Assembly (NCBI RefSeq): GCF_047511655.1
Contig: NC_133397.1
Coordinates: forward strand, 15,463,501-15,527,500
Source: Castor canadensis
Lineage: Eukaryota > Chordata > Mammalia > Rodentia > Castoridae
Direction: 5' to 3'
Length of the DNA stretch: 64,000 nucleotides
Below the pieces are notes generated by a model. That model saw nothing but the letters and a program-made list of their open reading frames with translations, was not told where the DNA came from and made no database searches. Numbering within the stretch: the first letter of the stretch is position 1; the number at the start of each line of letters is the position of its first letter. Below are positions 24,735 through 37,559 of this stretch, one piece after another. The translations under genes were made by a program, and so were the position numbers.

Positions 24735-25640
24735 TTTTTTTAAATTTCTTTTATTCATATGTGCATACAATATTTGGGTCATTTCTCCCCCCTTCCCCCA
24801 TCCCCTTCCTGTCTCCCACCCCCCTCCCTCTCCCCTCCACCCCCTCGCTACCAGGCAGAAACTATTTTGCCCTCATCTCTAATTTTGTTGAAGAGAGAGT
24901 ATAAGCAATAATAGGAAGGACTAAGGGTTTTTACTAGTTGAGATAAGGATAGCTATACAGGGAGTTTACTAGCATTGCTTTCCTGTGCATGTGTGTTACC
25001 TTCTAAATTAATTCTTCTTGAACTAACCTTTTCTCTAGTTCCTGTTCCCCTTCTCCTATTGGCCTCTGTCACTTTAAAGTTTCTGCATTAGTTCCTTTGC
25101 ATTGAGGACATCAAATGCTATCTTGTATTTTTTGGGGTTTCTTGCCTATCCTCATACCTCCCTTGTGTGCCCTCACTTTATCATGTGATCAAAGTCCAAT
25201 CTCCTTGTTGTGTCTGCCCTTGATCTAAAGTCCGCATATGAGGGAGAACATATGATTTTTGGTCTTCTGGGCCTGGCTAACCTCACTCAGGATGATGTAC
25301 TCCAGTTCCATCCATTTACCTGAAAATGATAAGATTTCGTTCTTCTTTGTGGCCACATAGTATTCCACTGTGTATAAATACCACATTTTCTTAATCCATT
25401 CATCATAGTGGGGCATCTTGGCTGTTTCCATAACTTGGCTATTGTGAATAGTGCTGCAATAAACATGGGTGTGCAAGTGCCTCTGGAGTTACCTGTGTCG
25501 CATTCCTTTGGGTATATCCCCAGGAGTGGGATTGCTGGATCATATGGAAGATCTATGTTTATATTTTTAAGAAGCCGCCAAATTTTTTTCCAGAGTGGTA
25601 GTACTAGTTTGCATTCCCACCAGCAGTGTATTCTTTGATC
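24735..25640 (-). mobile_element. 5'-truncated L1 (3' end), younger family
   Basis: Poly-T start, then the L1 3' end in reverse (ATTCATATGTGCATACAATA, C-rich tract 24787-24846) and the C-terminal ORF2 region to CATTCCCACCAGCAGTGTAT. Antisense open frames encode the ORF2 tail (YTVEYYVATKKNEILSFSGK). Possible short target duplication ATTCTTT at both ends. Same family as 32214-35948. Confidence 0.9.
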
Positions 25641-25649
25641 ATACAAATA

Positions 25650-26814
25650 CACTTCAATTTCTATTAACTAAGGCCTAGGGATGGGGTGAGATGGTCAGAG
25701 GAAGGAGACTCAGAATTTAAGGATAGAAGAGTCCAGGGAAGTCTGGATGTACAACTTTGACAAATCTGCTATGACAGGCTCAGGGCCTTAGATCCAAAGA
25801 AATGGTTTCTGGAGACAAAGAATGGGAAATTTTAATTTTGGGTCAGTGAACTCAAAACCTGTAAGTGTCCAGAGTCCCTTTAAACCTATGGTTCTGTAGT
25901 CATATGTTCTGTAGTCTGATCATGAGTTTTGTATGAGTCATGAACAGTGATAAACAGTTTAGCTATTTGGTCAAGGTCACAGAGAAAGAAAGATTAGAAT
26001 ACTGGAGATTAAAAGAATGTGAAAGTTGCCTATAGACGACGGACCCAGAGTAGCAGGTACGAAAGATAAAGGTTTTATAATTGCATGTTAAAGTCCATTA
26101 GTAAGCATCCACCATGGAAGAGACCCTCGACATTCAAGTAGATGAAGTGGCACAGAGTCCACAGCAGCCAGTTTCTCCCTGGTCTTTGGCACAGTGGCTA
26201 CACGACTGAAGTAACACTGCCAGCAGAGATGCTGGATAGAATGGCTCCAGTGGTGTATGTCAATTTCCTCTGTTGTTCAAAACCATTTCTCTTGGGCAGA
26301 TGAAAAGTTGCATTGACACTTCATTTGATCAGTGTGCTTTGCCTTTAGCCAGTATGAAGGTAACTCATTTTTGTCTTCAAACATGTTACTATAGATTTTT
26401 AATTAATAAAGTCTAAATCATGGCACTTCACTTCAAGTACAATTGCTTTAGGAGAGAGACACATTTCTAGGATACAAATGTGATTATTTAGTAATATAGC
26501 TGTACAATAAACATCTGAAAATTAAGTTTAATTCTAAATTCAATTACATTTAATTTTACTTCTTTATTTTAAAAATAATATGCATATGAAAAAGCATAGC
26601 ATATATGCAAATAGTTTAAAGTGCTTGTACCCAATCATTCAGGTTCCTCTGAGGCAATGCTCCTACCAGCCCATTGACTCTTTCCTGGTTATGACCTTCT
26701 CTTCTCCTCCTATAGTTCTCCACTATCCTGCCTTCAGTAACACTCGTTTCTTCCTTTGCTGTGGTATGTTACCACTCTTGCTTGTGTATATGATCATACA
26801 CTGTTTGAAATTTC
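25650..26814. other. mostly unique sequence
   Basis: No gene seen; AT-rich from 26380 to 26580. Confidence 0.4.
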
Positions 26815-27730
26815 TCTCATTGAGAGGCAGGGTTTACGGCCCCTTCCCTTGGATAAAAGTGGGCTCTGTGACTTGTTTCTCTAGTAGCATCTGTCAAAAG
26901 TGATGCTGTAGGTCTCCAGGCCTAGGCCTGAGGAAACTGGAAGCTGCCACTGAAACTCTTGCTCTGGAAACCCAGACAGAGTGCTCCAAGAAGTCCAAGC
27001 CAGTGCATGCAAAGGCCCACGTGGACAGGAACCAGGGCCTCCCAGCACTAGTCCCAGCTGAGCAATCAGCAGAAGCCAGCACCAACTACACAGCCTGTAG
27101 GGAATCTTCCAATCCAGTGGAGCTGCCCCAGTCAGAGCTTGCTATATCATGTGTATGGCCTAGTACAAAATGAAAATTTGAGGTCTATCTTCCTAAAGTA
27201 GAGAAAAGGTTTTTTCTTTCTTCTGTACTCTTTCAGTTGGCCAGTTGGCTTGTCATGGGTTTTAGTCTTTGTTGGGCTATCCTTATACACAGAGACCTGC
27301 CAGGTTAGTACAGACTCAGAGGCACCTAGACTCCTGCAATAGTAAGGATGGCTGAGGTGGTTGGGGCAAGAATCAAGCAGCTATAAACCCATCTTAGGGG
27401 AGGTGGAAGCAACAGATAGCTAAACTCCTTGGGATCGTCCACTCCACGCCCTCTCTCTGCATGCTCCTTTGTCCCATAGGACTTTGTATTACAAAGAACA
27501 AAATCAAAGGTAAAACTATTAAGAATTTGAAAACAGAGACTGAAGAGGATAAAAACTCAAGTATGTGGCCTTGAACAACTAAACCAAGCTGGGCCCCAGC
27601 CAGTGCCATGAAGAAAAGAGACGAGCCAAATATCAGAGCGCAGATTGCAGACTCACAAGCTGTTACTTTAAGCAACTGAGTTCTGGAGTGATTTGTTTCA
27701 CAGCCATAGAGAAACAGAATGGAATTTGGT
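26815..27730 (+). repeat. MLT1-like MaLR LTR, interrupted
   Basis: 5' part: CCCTTCCCTTGGATAAAAGT, AAAAGTGATGCTGTAGGTCT, AGAAGCCAGCACCAACTAC (to about 27130). 3' part from about 27590: TTACTTTAAGCAACTGAGTT, GTGATTTGTTTCACAGCCAT, TTTGGTACCTGGAAGTGGG. Sequence between is not MLT1. Confidence 0.6.
27135..27585. repeat. insert inside the MLT1-like LTR
   Basis: About 450 bp separating the two LTR halves. TACAAAATGAAAATTTGAGG and ACTATTAAGAATTTGAAAAC resemble a dispersed DNA-transposon-type repeat; family not assigned. Confidence 0.35.
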
Positions 27731-28149
27731 ACCTGGAAGTGGGATGATAAAAAAGAAAAAAGTGGAATTAGATAGCCAGCAGAATCTTCAAGGAGGATTG
27801 GTGAAAGCAGGAAGGACCTTAAGGAGACTGTCAGTGAGGGCTAAAAGAACAATGAGTGGCATTGGCTATTTGTGACTTCTGTGCAAAAGGTAGATCAATT
27901 TCATAAACATTTTCAGAGAGTCAACATTGATTCTTTGTTTTCTTTTTCATGAATATATGCTCTTATTTTTGTGATGTATGGTAATAAGAAATCCACATTT
28001 GATCTACATTCCTCATTCTTGGAACAGAGCTTCTAAATCCCTTGCAAGTTTCTGAGTTACAGGGTTGAGAACATCTTTTATTTTTAATAGCCCTTTTTCA
28101 ACCACACCTAAGTTTATGATAATAAGGTAGATCTTGGAAGATGGGGGCT

Positions 28150-28750
28150 GTTTGTCAGAGGAATCAGCCTGTGTCTAGAGGTTATTTGGAACTTTTCTTC
28201 CAGTCCCCCAGTCTTTAGGGTACATAGAAGGACTGGATATTGCATTCAATCACTAATAGCCAGTGATTTAATCAACCAGGCATCTGTAATGGAACTTCCT
28301 TTAAAAAAAAATGGCAGGGCTCAGAGAACCTGTTGATTGGTGATACATCCATGTGCTTGGTGGGTGGTGAATACAAACTCCCCAGGGACAGAACTTCCTG
28401 CACATTGGACCTCTCTTGACCTTTATACATTTTCTTCTAGTTTCTATCTTTTATAATTAACCAGTAACAGTAAGTAAAGTATTGCCCTGACTTCTCTGAG
28501 CTGTTGTAGTAAGCAGAAGAGGAGTTGCAGGAACATGCAACTTGTAAGTAAATTAAATACAGCGTGGATCACGTAAAGACCCATTATTTGTTGTTGGCAT
28601 CTGAAGTCTGAGGCAAGTCTTGTGGAGTGGAGCCCTTAATCTGTAGAGTCTGACAACTCAGATAGATTTATCAGAATTGAACCATTTGACACTCAGCTGG
28701 TCTACAGACTTGGAGAAGTGTTTGATATGAAAAAATAAAACCCATACATT
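28150..28750 (+). repeat. LTR-type remnant
   Basis: TTCAATCACTAATAGCCAGT GATTTAATCAACCAGGCATC ... TTTATAATTAACCAGTAACA GTAAGTAAAG ... TGGCATCTGAAGTCTGAGGC follow a known mammalian LTR-like consensus; family name uncertain. Non-coding. Confidence 0.55.
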
Positions 28751-29224
28751 TGGTGAGTAAAAGAGCTACTTAATTTGCTTTGAAAGTGTGCCTAACTTTC
28801 CTATAGTTAATTGTTGCTGTACTTGCTTTATATTCCAGAGATGAAGGCACAGATGATGGAGTTCTACTTATTGTCTATTCTAACATGTGCATTCAAGGCT
28901 ATCATTTTATTGTCATTAAAAATATTTTAAAACTTCCATTTTGATTTATTTGACTCACTGGTATTTAGAAGTATGTTCCTTATTATTTTTTTTTTACTAT
29001 GTGGGAGTTGCCAGTTATTATTTAGTGATTGATGTTTATTTCAGCTGATTAGGGTCTACCTCCATGTACTCTCAGATCTGTGGCATATGGTAAACATTGC
29101 TTCATATGCCAGTACAAAGTTACTTTTAAATTTTCTTCTCTAGGTTCTTGAAAATTTATGCATTCTTTAGTTACTGAGGGCCATTATTCTATAGGCACCC
29201 TTAAACCAACTTTTTCTTTCTTTC

Positions 29225-29413
29225 TTTTATTTTTTTTGTTTGGCAGTACTGGGGTTTGAACTCAAGGCCTACACCTTGACTTTTTTTGTGATGGAGTTTT
29301 TCAAGATAGGTTCTTACAAACTATTTCCTGGGGCTATCTTAAAACCACTGTCCTCCTGATCTCTGCTTCCTGAGTAGCTAGGATTACAGGCGTGAGCCAC
29401 TGGTACCTAGCTT
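29225..29413 (-). mobile_element. SINE (ID head plus 7SL-like body)
   Basis: GCAGTACTGGGGTTTGAACT, TGATGGAGTTTTTCAAGATA, CTTCCTGAGTAGCTAGGATT ACAGGCGTGAGCCAC. The least diverged member of this SINE in the window. Confidence 0.85.
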
Positions 29414-29714
29414 GAGTAAACTTTCTTAATCAAATTGTTCAAATCTTTAGGCTCACTGATATTTGGTCATCTCAGTCACTTACTGAGAGGTATTAACAAG
29501 ATTCTACATTGACAATAGACGTGGTTATTCCCTTGATTGATATGCTTTTTTGCTTTTTATGTTTTGATGTTCTATAATTTTAAATTTTATATAATTAAGT
29601 TTATGCAAATTTTATAAAACTTGTACCTTCTTGGTGATTAAAATTTTCAGCCTCAAATAGTAATGCTTTTTGGTTGTATTCTAGATGTCTTAATATCGTT
29701 GCAGCAGGTTACTA

Positions 29715-29842
29715 TTTTGTTTTTTATATTTTTGAGACAGGATTTCACTATGTTGGCTAGGCTATCCTGGCACTTGCCATTCTCCTGCCTCTGACTCCCA
29801 AGTGCAGGGATTACAGAGATGTACCACCACACTCAGCCACTA
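29715..29842 (-). mobile_element. 7SL-derived SINE monomer
   Basis: TTTTTGAGACAGGATTTCAC TATGTTGGCTAGGCTATCCT ... AGTGCAGGGATTACAGAGAT GTACCACCAC. Confidence 0.88.
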
Positions 29843-31074
29843 TTTTTTGAAACATCTTTTTCCTTTCTTTTACTTTCCACCAATTTTCATATTTACATTT
29901 TATCTTTTGAAACAGAATGAAATTAGAAATTTTAAGAAACCTTCTAAAAATCTGTGTCTTTTTTTACAGGAGTATTAAAATGTACTCATTATGACTGTAC
30001 ATTATACCAAACTACACATTTATTATGACACATTAAACAAAAACTATATTTTGGTTTATATCTACCGTATGAATCTATTTCCCACACTTTCTAGATTTTT
30101 TTCTTATTTCTTATTTTTTCTCAGAAAGATTATCTTATCATTCTAATTTTCTACTATATTATTTTGCAGATTAAACATTTTTAATATTACCTCAGTGATT
30201 ATATTATAACATGCATTCCTTAACAAATTTTAATATGAATCCTTAGCTGATTCTTGGACATTGGAAAAACCTTTAGAACACTTGAACTCAATCTACCCTT
30301 TCTGGTTTATACTTAAATATTACCAGATATTTTTAATCTACAACTTGCAATTTTATTTTATATTCTTATTTTCTAATGTAACTGTATTTTACACTTAATA
30401 TTTTTTATATTCTTGTATATTCCACATACCTGATTCCATCAGGAATTACTTTCCTTAAGGTTTTTGATGGGGCTCAGTTGTGGCCATTTCTCTCTGTTTT
30501 GGTAAATTGGTTAACATTTTAATTTCATATCCATTATTGATGCATAATTTGTCTGGGAGTACCGTTCTAGACTGACACTATTTAGTATATTACTCTCTTC
30601 TAGCTTATAGTATTATTGCTGAAAAGGCAGTTGTCATTATTTTAAAGATAATCTGTTATTTTTTTCTCTGCAGCTTTTAAGATCTCTGTCTTCCAGTTTT
30701 CCTGCAGTTTCGTTGCTATGTATCTAGGTACAAATGCTTCCTTTGCTGTTGTTAATACAGTTGGCTTTTAGTATTGTGCATTCCATGAGTTTTGTCAGAT
30801 GAATAATAGCATGTGTCCAGCATTACATTATTTTATACAGTCCATTCACTGCCCTAAAATTCTTGCCTATTGTTCTTTAGGAGTTAAGCAGTGGGAACAA
30901 AAGTCACATCCATTCTGGTTTCTCCTAGGCAGACTAATGTCCACTGGGTAAAAGTAATTTGACATTCCTTCTGAGTTTATACAGTTTTCCCGTTCATGTT
31001 GGCTTGATTTTTGTCTCCAAATTTCTCATCAGCTTGTAGCATTTTGATGTTTTCAACACAACACATATAACTTT

Positions 31075-32213
31075 TAACATTTTTATTAAGCATATATTAG
31101 TAGTACAAAAGGGTCTTTCTTATTGTGATGCTTCCATACATGCATGTAGTACATTCTCCTCCTCTCCCTCATCCTCCTCCCTCTTTCTTAAAACAATTTA
31201 ACAGGTTTCATTGTCTCATTTCCCAATGCGTGTATAAGGTACTTTGACTATATTTACGCATAAACCTTCACTGTCTTCTTTTGTCCTGCCACTTCCTGCT
31301 GGTACTCACTCTGAAACAGGACCTGATTTCCATTCTTGTCATTCATTTTTATGAATGCATATGAGAGAGAATATGTGATATTTATCTTCTCAGTCTGGCT
31401 CATTTCATTTAACATGATTATTTCTAGTTCCATCCATTTGCCTGCAAACAACATAATTTCATTCTTCTTTATGACTAAATAATACTCCCTTGTGTATATA
31501 TACCACATTTCATTGGTTGATGGGCACCTACTGATTTCTCATTTTAACGATTGTGCATACACATGAGTACACAGGCATCTTGATTGTTGACTTGCATTCC
31601 CTTGGATATGTGCCCATGAGAGGTATAGCAGGCTCATGTGGCAGTTCCATCTCCAGTTTTGAAAGGAACCTCCATACTGATCTCCATAGTGCTGCACTAA
31701 TTTACATTAGCACCAACAGCTTACGAGGGACTCCTCCCCGCCCCACCCCACCCACATCCTCACCAGCATTTGTTGCTGTTTGTTTTCTTGATGATAGCCA
31801 CTCTGACTGGCACAAGGAGGAATCTCAAAGCTATTTTGATTTGTATTTCTTTTATGGCTAAGAATGTGAAACATCTCTTCATGTATTCATTAGCCATTTA
31901 TACTTCTTTCAAAAGCTGTGTATTTTTTCACTTATTAAATTAGATTGTTTATTCCTTTGGTATTTAATTTTTGCAGCTCTTTATACATTGTGGATACTAA
32001 TCTCCCATTCTACAGATTTTCTTTTGATTTTAGTAATTGTTTCCTTTTCTATGCAGGAGATTTTTAATTTAACACAATGCCATTTTTAAATCCTTGTTCT
32101 TATTTTCTGAGCAATTGGGGGCTGTATTCCAAAAAGCATTACCTGTGCTTATGTATCTTTAAAGACTTTCCCTATATTTTTTAATCAGCTTTAAGGTTTC
32201 TAACCATATATTA
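31075..32213 (-). mobile_element. older L1, 3' part, left of nested insertion
   Basis: Reversed L1 3' UTR and ORF2 C-terminus: AACATTTTTATTAAGCATAT start; antisense frame YTREYYLVIKKNEIMLFAGK; TTTGCAGCTCTTTATACATT. It stops at the plus-strand L1 and resumes at 35949. Confidence 0.8.
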
Positions 32214-35200
32214 AACTTCTGCACAATATACATTCTTCTCAGCAGCCCATGGAACCTTCTCCAAAATTGATCACATCTTAGGGCACAAAGCAAGTCTCAG
32301 CAAATATAAGAAAATAGAAATAATCCCATGCATTCTATCTGACCACAATGCATTAAAACTAGAAGTCAACAACAACAACAACAAAAAAACAGCAGTAAAA
32401 AACATGCAAACACTTGGAAACTGAACAACACGTTGCTCAATGACCAATGGGACATTGATGAAATAAAAGAGGAAATTTAAAGGTTCCCTGAAGTTAATGA
32501 AAATGAAAACATGACCTACCAGAACCTATGGGACACAGCAAAGGCAGTCCTAAGTGGAAAGTTTATAGCCATGAATGCATATATTAAAAGGTCAGAAAGA
32601 TCTCAAATCAATGATCTAATACTATACCTCAAACTCTTAGAAAAACAAGAACAAGCAAACCCCAAAACAAGCAGAAGGAGAAATAATTAAAATAAGGGCT
32701 GAAATCAACAAAATAGAAACAAAAAAACCAAGAAAACATTAATGAAACAAAAAGCTGATTCTTTGAAAAAATAAATAAGATTGACAGACCCCTGGCAAAC
32801 CTAACTAAAATGAAGAAAGAAAAAAGTCAACTCAGTAAAATCAGAAATGCAAAAAGGGAGATAACAATAAAGACCATGGAAATCCAGGAAATCATCAGAG
32901 ACTACTTTGAGAGCCTGTACTCTAATACATTTGAAAATCCTGAAGAAATGGACAGATTACTTCATACTTACGACCATCCAAAACTTATGATACTTATGAC
33001 CATCCAAAACTGAACCAAGAGGACATTAATCACCTGAATAGATCTACAACACAAAACAAAATTCAAGCAGCAATTAAGAGTCTCCCAAAAAAGAAAAGTC
33101 CAGGACCTGATGGATTCACTGCTGAATTCTATCAGATGTTTAAAGAAAAACTAATACCCACTCTCCTTAAACTATTCCATGAAATAGAAAGGGAAGGAAC
33201 ACTGCCTAATTCATTTTATGAAGCCAGTATTACTCTCATCCCAAAACCAGACAAACACACCTCTAAAAAAGAGAGGCCAATTTCCTTAATGAATATCGAT
33301 GCAAAAATCCTCAATAAAATAATGGCAAACCAAATCCAACAACACATCAGAAAGATCACACACCATGACCAAGTCAACTTCATCCCAGGGATGCAGGGGT
33401 GGTTCAACATATGCACATTAATAGAAGCAAAGACAAAAACCACTGATTATCTCAATAGATGCAGAAAAAGCCTACAAGATCCAACACTGCTTCATGATAA
33501 AAGCTCTAAGAAAACTAAGAATAGAAGGAATGTACCTCAACATTGTAAAAGCTATATATGACAAACCTACAGCCAACATCATACTTAACGGTAAAAAACT
33601 GAAACCATTTCCCCTAAAATCAGGAACGAGACAAGGGTACCCACTATCCCCAGTCCTTTTCAACATAGTACTGGAATTTCTAGCCAGAGCAATTAGGCAA
33701 GAGGAAGAAATAAAAGGAGTACAAATAGATAAAGAAACTGTTAAAATATCCCTATTTGCAGATGATATGATCCAATACCTTAAAGACCCAAAAAACTCTA
33801 CTTAAAAGCTCTTAGACACTATAAACAGGTATAGCAAGGTGGCAGGATAGAAAATCAACTTACAAAAATTGTTTTCTATCCACCAACAATGAACAAACTG
33901 AGAAGGAATACATGGAAGCAATTCCATTTACAATAGCCTCAAAAAAATCAAATACCTAGGAGTAAACTTAACAAAAGATGTGAATGACCTCTACAAAGGG
34001 AAGTACTAACCCCTGAAGAAAGAGATCGAGGAAGACTACAGAAGTTGGAAAGATCTCCCGTGTTCATGGATTGGAAGAATCAACATAGTAAAAATGGCTA
34101 TGCTATCAAAAGCAATCTACATGTTTAATGCAATTTCCATCAAAATCCCAATGACTTTCATCACAGAGATTGAAAAATCTACCCTAAAGTTCATTTGAAG
34201 CACAAGAGACTGCGAATAGCCAAGGCAATACTCAGCAAAAAGAGCAATGCTGGAGTTATCACAATACCTGACTTCAAATTATATTACAAAGCAATAGCAA
34301 TAAAAACAGCATGGTACTGGCACAAAAACAGACATGAATACCATTGGAACAGAATTGAGGACCCAGATATGAATCCACACAACTATACCCAGCTTTTTTT
34401 TGATAAAGGGGCTAAGAATATGCAATGGAGAAAAGACAGCCTCTTCAACAAATGCTGCTGGGAAAAGTGGTTATCCATCTGCAAGAACTGAAACCAGATC
34501 CATGTTTATCACCCTGTACTAGTGTCAACTCAAAATGGATCAAAGACCTTAATATCAGACCCAAAACTCTGAAGTTAGTACAAGAAGGAGCAGGAAACAC
34601 TCTGGAACTAATAGGTATAGGCAAGGACTTTCTCAATAGAACCCCAGCAGCTCAGCAACTAAGAGAAAGAATGGACAAATGGGACTTCATAAAATTAAAA
34701 AGCTTCTGCACCACAAAAGAAATGGTCACTAAACTGAAGAGACCACCCACACAGTGGGAGAAAATCATTGCTAGCTATACATCAGACAAGGGACTGATAA
34801 CCAGACTATACAGGGAACTTAAGAAACTAAACTCCCCCAAAATCAATGAACCAATTAAAAAATGGGCAACTGAACTAAACAGAATTTTTTAAAAAGAAAA
34901 AATTCAAATGCCCCCAAAACACATGAAAAAATGCTCTCCACCTCTAACCATAAAGGAAATGCAAATCAAAACCACACTAAGATTCCACCTCACCCCTGTT
35001 AGAACAGCCATCATCAAAAACACCAACAACAACAATATGTGTTGGCAAGGATGTGGGGAAAAAGGAACCCTTGTACTCTGCTGGTGGGAATGCAAGCTAG
35101 TGCAACCACTCTGGAAAAAAAATGGAGACTTCTTAAAAATCTAAACATAGATCTGCCCTATGATCCAGCAATCCCGCGCCTGGGGATATAACCACAGGAA

Positions 35201-35948
35201 TGCGACACAGGTTACTCAAAGGCACCTGCACATCCATGTTTATTGCAGCACTATTCACAATAGCCAAGTTATGGAAACAGCCAAGATGCCCTACTACTGA
35301 AGCACGGATCAAGAAAATGTGGTGTTTATCCACAATGTAATTTTACTCAGCCATGAAGAAAAGTGAAATCTGATCATTTGCAAGTAAATGGATGGAACTG
35401 GAGAACATCATTCTGAGTGAGGTTAGCCAGACTCAGAAGACCAAAAATTGTATGTTCTCTCTCATATGCGGTCTTTAGATCTAGGGCAAATACAGCAATG
35501 TTGTAGGACTTGGGTTACATGACAAGGGGAGACTATATATGGGAAGTACAGGGTTAGATATAAAACCCAATACATGAAAGTATTTGATGTCCTCACTCCA
35601 GAGTAATTAATACAGAAACCTTAAAGCAAGAGGTCAACACAAGAATGGGATCAGGAACCAGTATAAAGATCAGTTAGAGATGAATCAACCTGGTTGTAAC
35701 ACTTTGTACATGAAAGCAATGCTAGGAATCTCTTTGTATAGCTGTCCTTATCTCAACTAGCAAAAATGCTATGTCTTTCTTATTGTTGCTTATTTGTACT
35801 CTTAAATAGAACTGGAGAAAAGCGCAGAACAGGTTCTGCCTGGGAGGGAAGGGAAGGGGGAGAGAGGGTGGAGGGCAGGGGCAAGAGGGAGAAATGACCC
35901 AAACAATGTATGCACATGTGAATAAATGAATAATAACAATTTTTTTAA
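32214..35948 (+). mobile_element. L1 retrotransposon, 5'-truncated, inactive
   Basis: Starts inside the ORF2 endonuclease region (ACAATATACATTCTTCTCAG, GACCACAATGCATTAAAACT), runs through reverse transcriptase ([20 protein letters not shown] and the FADDM catalytic box near 33755-33770) and the C-terminal region to the G-rich 3' UTR and a degenerate A-rich tail. ORF2 is split into pieces in all three frames (32810-33013, 33136-33561, 33494-33805, 34195-34491, 34425-34892), and ORF1 and the 5' UTR are absent, so it cannot be autonomous. Confidence 0.93.
32964..33015 (+). repeat. 26-bp tandem duplication inside L1 ORF2
   Basis: ATACTTACGACCATCCAAAA and ATACTTATGACCATCCAAAA, 26 bp apart, disrupt the ORF2 frame. 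Confidence 0.85.
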
Positions 35949-36250
35949 AAGATCTTTGACCCATTTGGATCAAAGAGAACTAGGGGTCTAGGTTCAGCCT
36001 TCTACACATGTTGGATGTTCAGTTTTTCAACACCATTTGTTGAAGAGACTTTTTTTTCTCCAATGTAGGGTTTTGGAACCTTTGTCAAAAATGAGATGGC
36101 TGTAGCTGTGTGGGCATATATCTGGGTCTTCTATTCTACTGCATAGATCTATTTGGTTTTGGCCCATATCATACTGCTTTTATTACTATGGTCCTGTAAT
36201 ATAATTTGAAGTCAGGTATTGTGCACCTCCAGCATTGCTCTTTTTGCTCA
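35949..36250 (-). mobile_element. older L1, continuation right of nested insertion
   Basis: GATCTTTGACCCATTTGGAT, ACACCATTTGTTGAAGAGAC, CAAAAATGAGATGGCTGTAG continue the reversed L1 that stops at 32213, matching the parallel element at 1030-1330. Confidence 0.8.
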
Positions 36251-37559
36251 CAATTTAAACATTTTCATACAGAATTTTATTTGTCTTAAAACAAAGATTT
36301 ATCTAAAAAATTAACCTATCATTTCCAAAAGTCAATGATGCTTCAAATATTTTTTTGAAAACAAAAAGACAAAACTTTTGTCACTTCTCATTTTATTTGG
36401 AAATTTTTCTATGAAATTTGGTATGCCAAATGCATTATCAGCTGCATAGAAGGAAAACTATTCTAAGTATTTAGAGTCTTTAATTAGTGCGTTTTCACCA
36501 GCAGGATATGTTTAATCTCTTTGAATTCTCATCAGATGTCAGAGAGTTAAACCTATTGCATTTCAAGAGAAATGGATGTATTTACTATAAAGTACTGTAA
36601 TATGGTTCTTTTGATCATTGTATTATGATTTAACTCAGACATCTTCATTGTTTGTGCAATTTCTCCAAACCCATGAAAGATGATATATGTCCTTCTGGCA
36701 GGAAACCAGCACTCTAGGTTGGGCACTGGGTTATTTAACCACCCTGATAAATAATTTACACTCAGGGATATTATACAGAAACCTTTTCAATTAACTTGTG
36801 TTGACAGAGAAACTAAATATAGTATAGTCAGTGAAAAAAGTTTAACACATGCTTGACCTATCAGACAGAAATATTCTTATTTAAAAATAAGAAAATGAAC
36901 ATATTTAAGAGAAAGATTGTAAATAATAATTAAACACATGAGAAACATATATATATATATATATATATATACACTATTGCTTTGATTTTAGAGGAAATCT
37001 TAAGTTCACTAAAAGAACCATTTGCTAATATGGTAAATTAGCCAAAAACTCTAAATCTTGGAAGACTGTGATTCAAATCTTTGGCCTTTCAGACTTCAGG
37101 TAAATCACTTAAGTCTTCTGAAGCTCCCTCCCATTATCTGTTCTTAGGAATAAGAATATCATGTTTGCAGTGTTGTGATAAGGATCACAGTTAATATATG
37201 TAAAATATCTCATATAAATAGTAGTTACTATGCTAGAAAGAACTTTTTTTAATGAGCTTAAGTTCATGTTTTATTTTGCCCTATTAGTTGGTGATCTGTG
37301 GTCTTAGAGATTCAAAAAAACTTGGCCTTATTTTAAAAAGAAAATAAGACCTTCGACGTGTTGTCTATAAACGCTTACTTGAAAATATCTGAAGGCCACA
37401 GAGTAAATACATACTGATCATTACAGAGAGAATTGTGCTTGCTTTAGCTAGTCCTAGTTAATGAACAGAAGGCAGACTGCCTGCTGGAGTACACAAAACC
37501 TCTAAACAAAACTGAAGGTAACAGTCAATAATCTGAACTATTCAGAAACATTCAGGGGA
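36251..37559. other. AT-rich sequence with (AT)n
   Basis: No gene recognised; (AT)12 at 36947-36971. Confidence 0.5.
36947..36971. repeat. (AT)n microsatellite
   Basis: Twelve uninterrupted AT units. Confidence 0.97.

Larger units (their letters stand above)
28830..30800 (-). repeat. ancient L1 (HAL1/L1M-like) remnant with SINE insertions
   Basis: CCATTTTGATTTATTTGACT CACTGGTATTTAGAAG near 28935 and CTGCAGCTTTTAAGATCTCT near 30670 follow the order of a reversed ancient L1. Two SINEs (29225-29413, 29715-29842) interrupt it. Confidence 0.6.

Noticed and set aside
32810-34892. Series of plus-strand open frames that could look like a reverse-transcriptase gene
   Set aside because: They are frame-shifted pieces of one dead L1 ORF2, not a domesticated gene.
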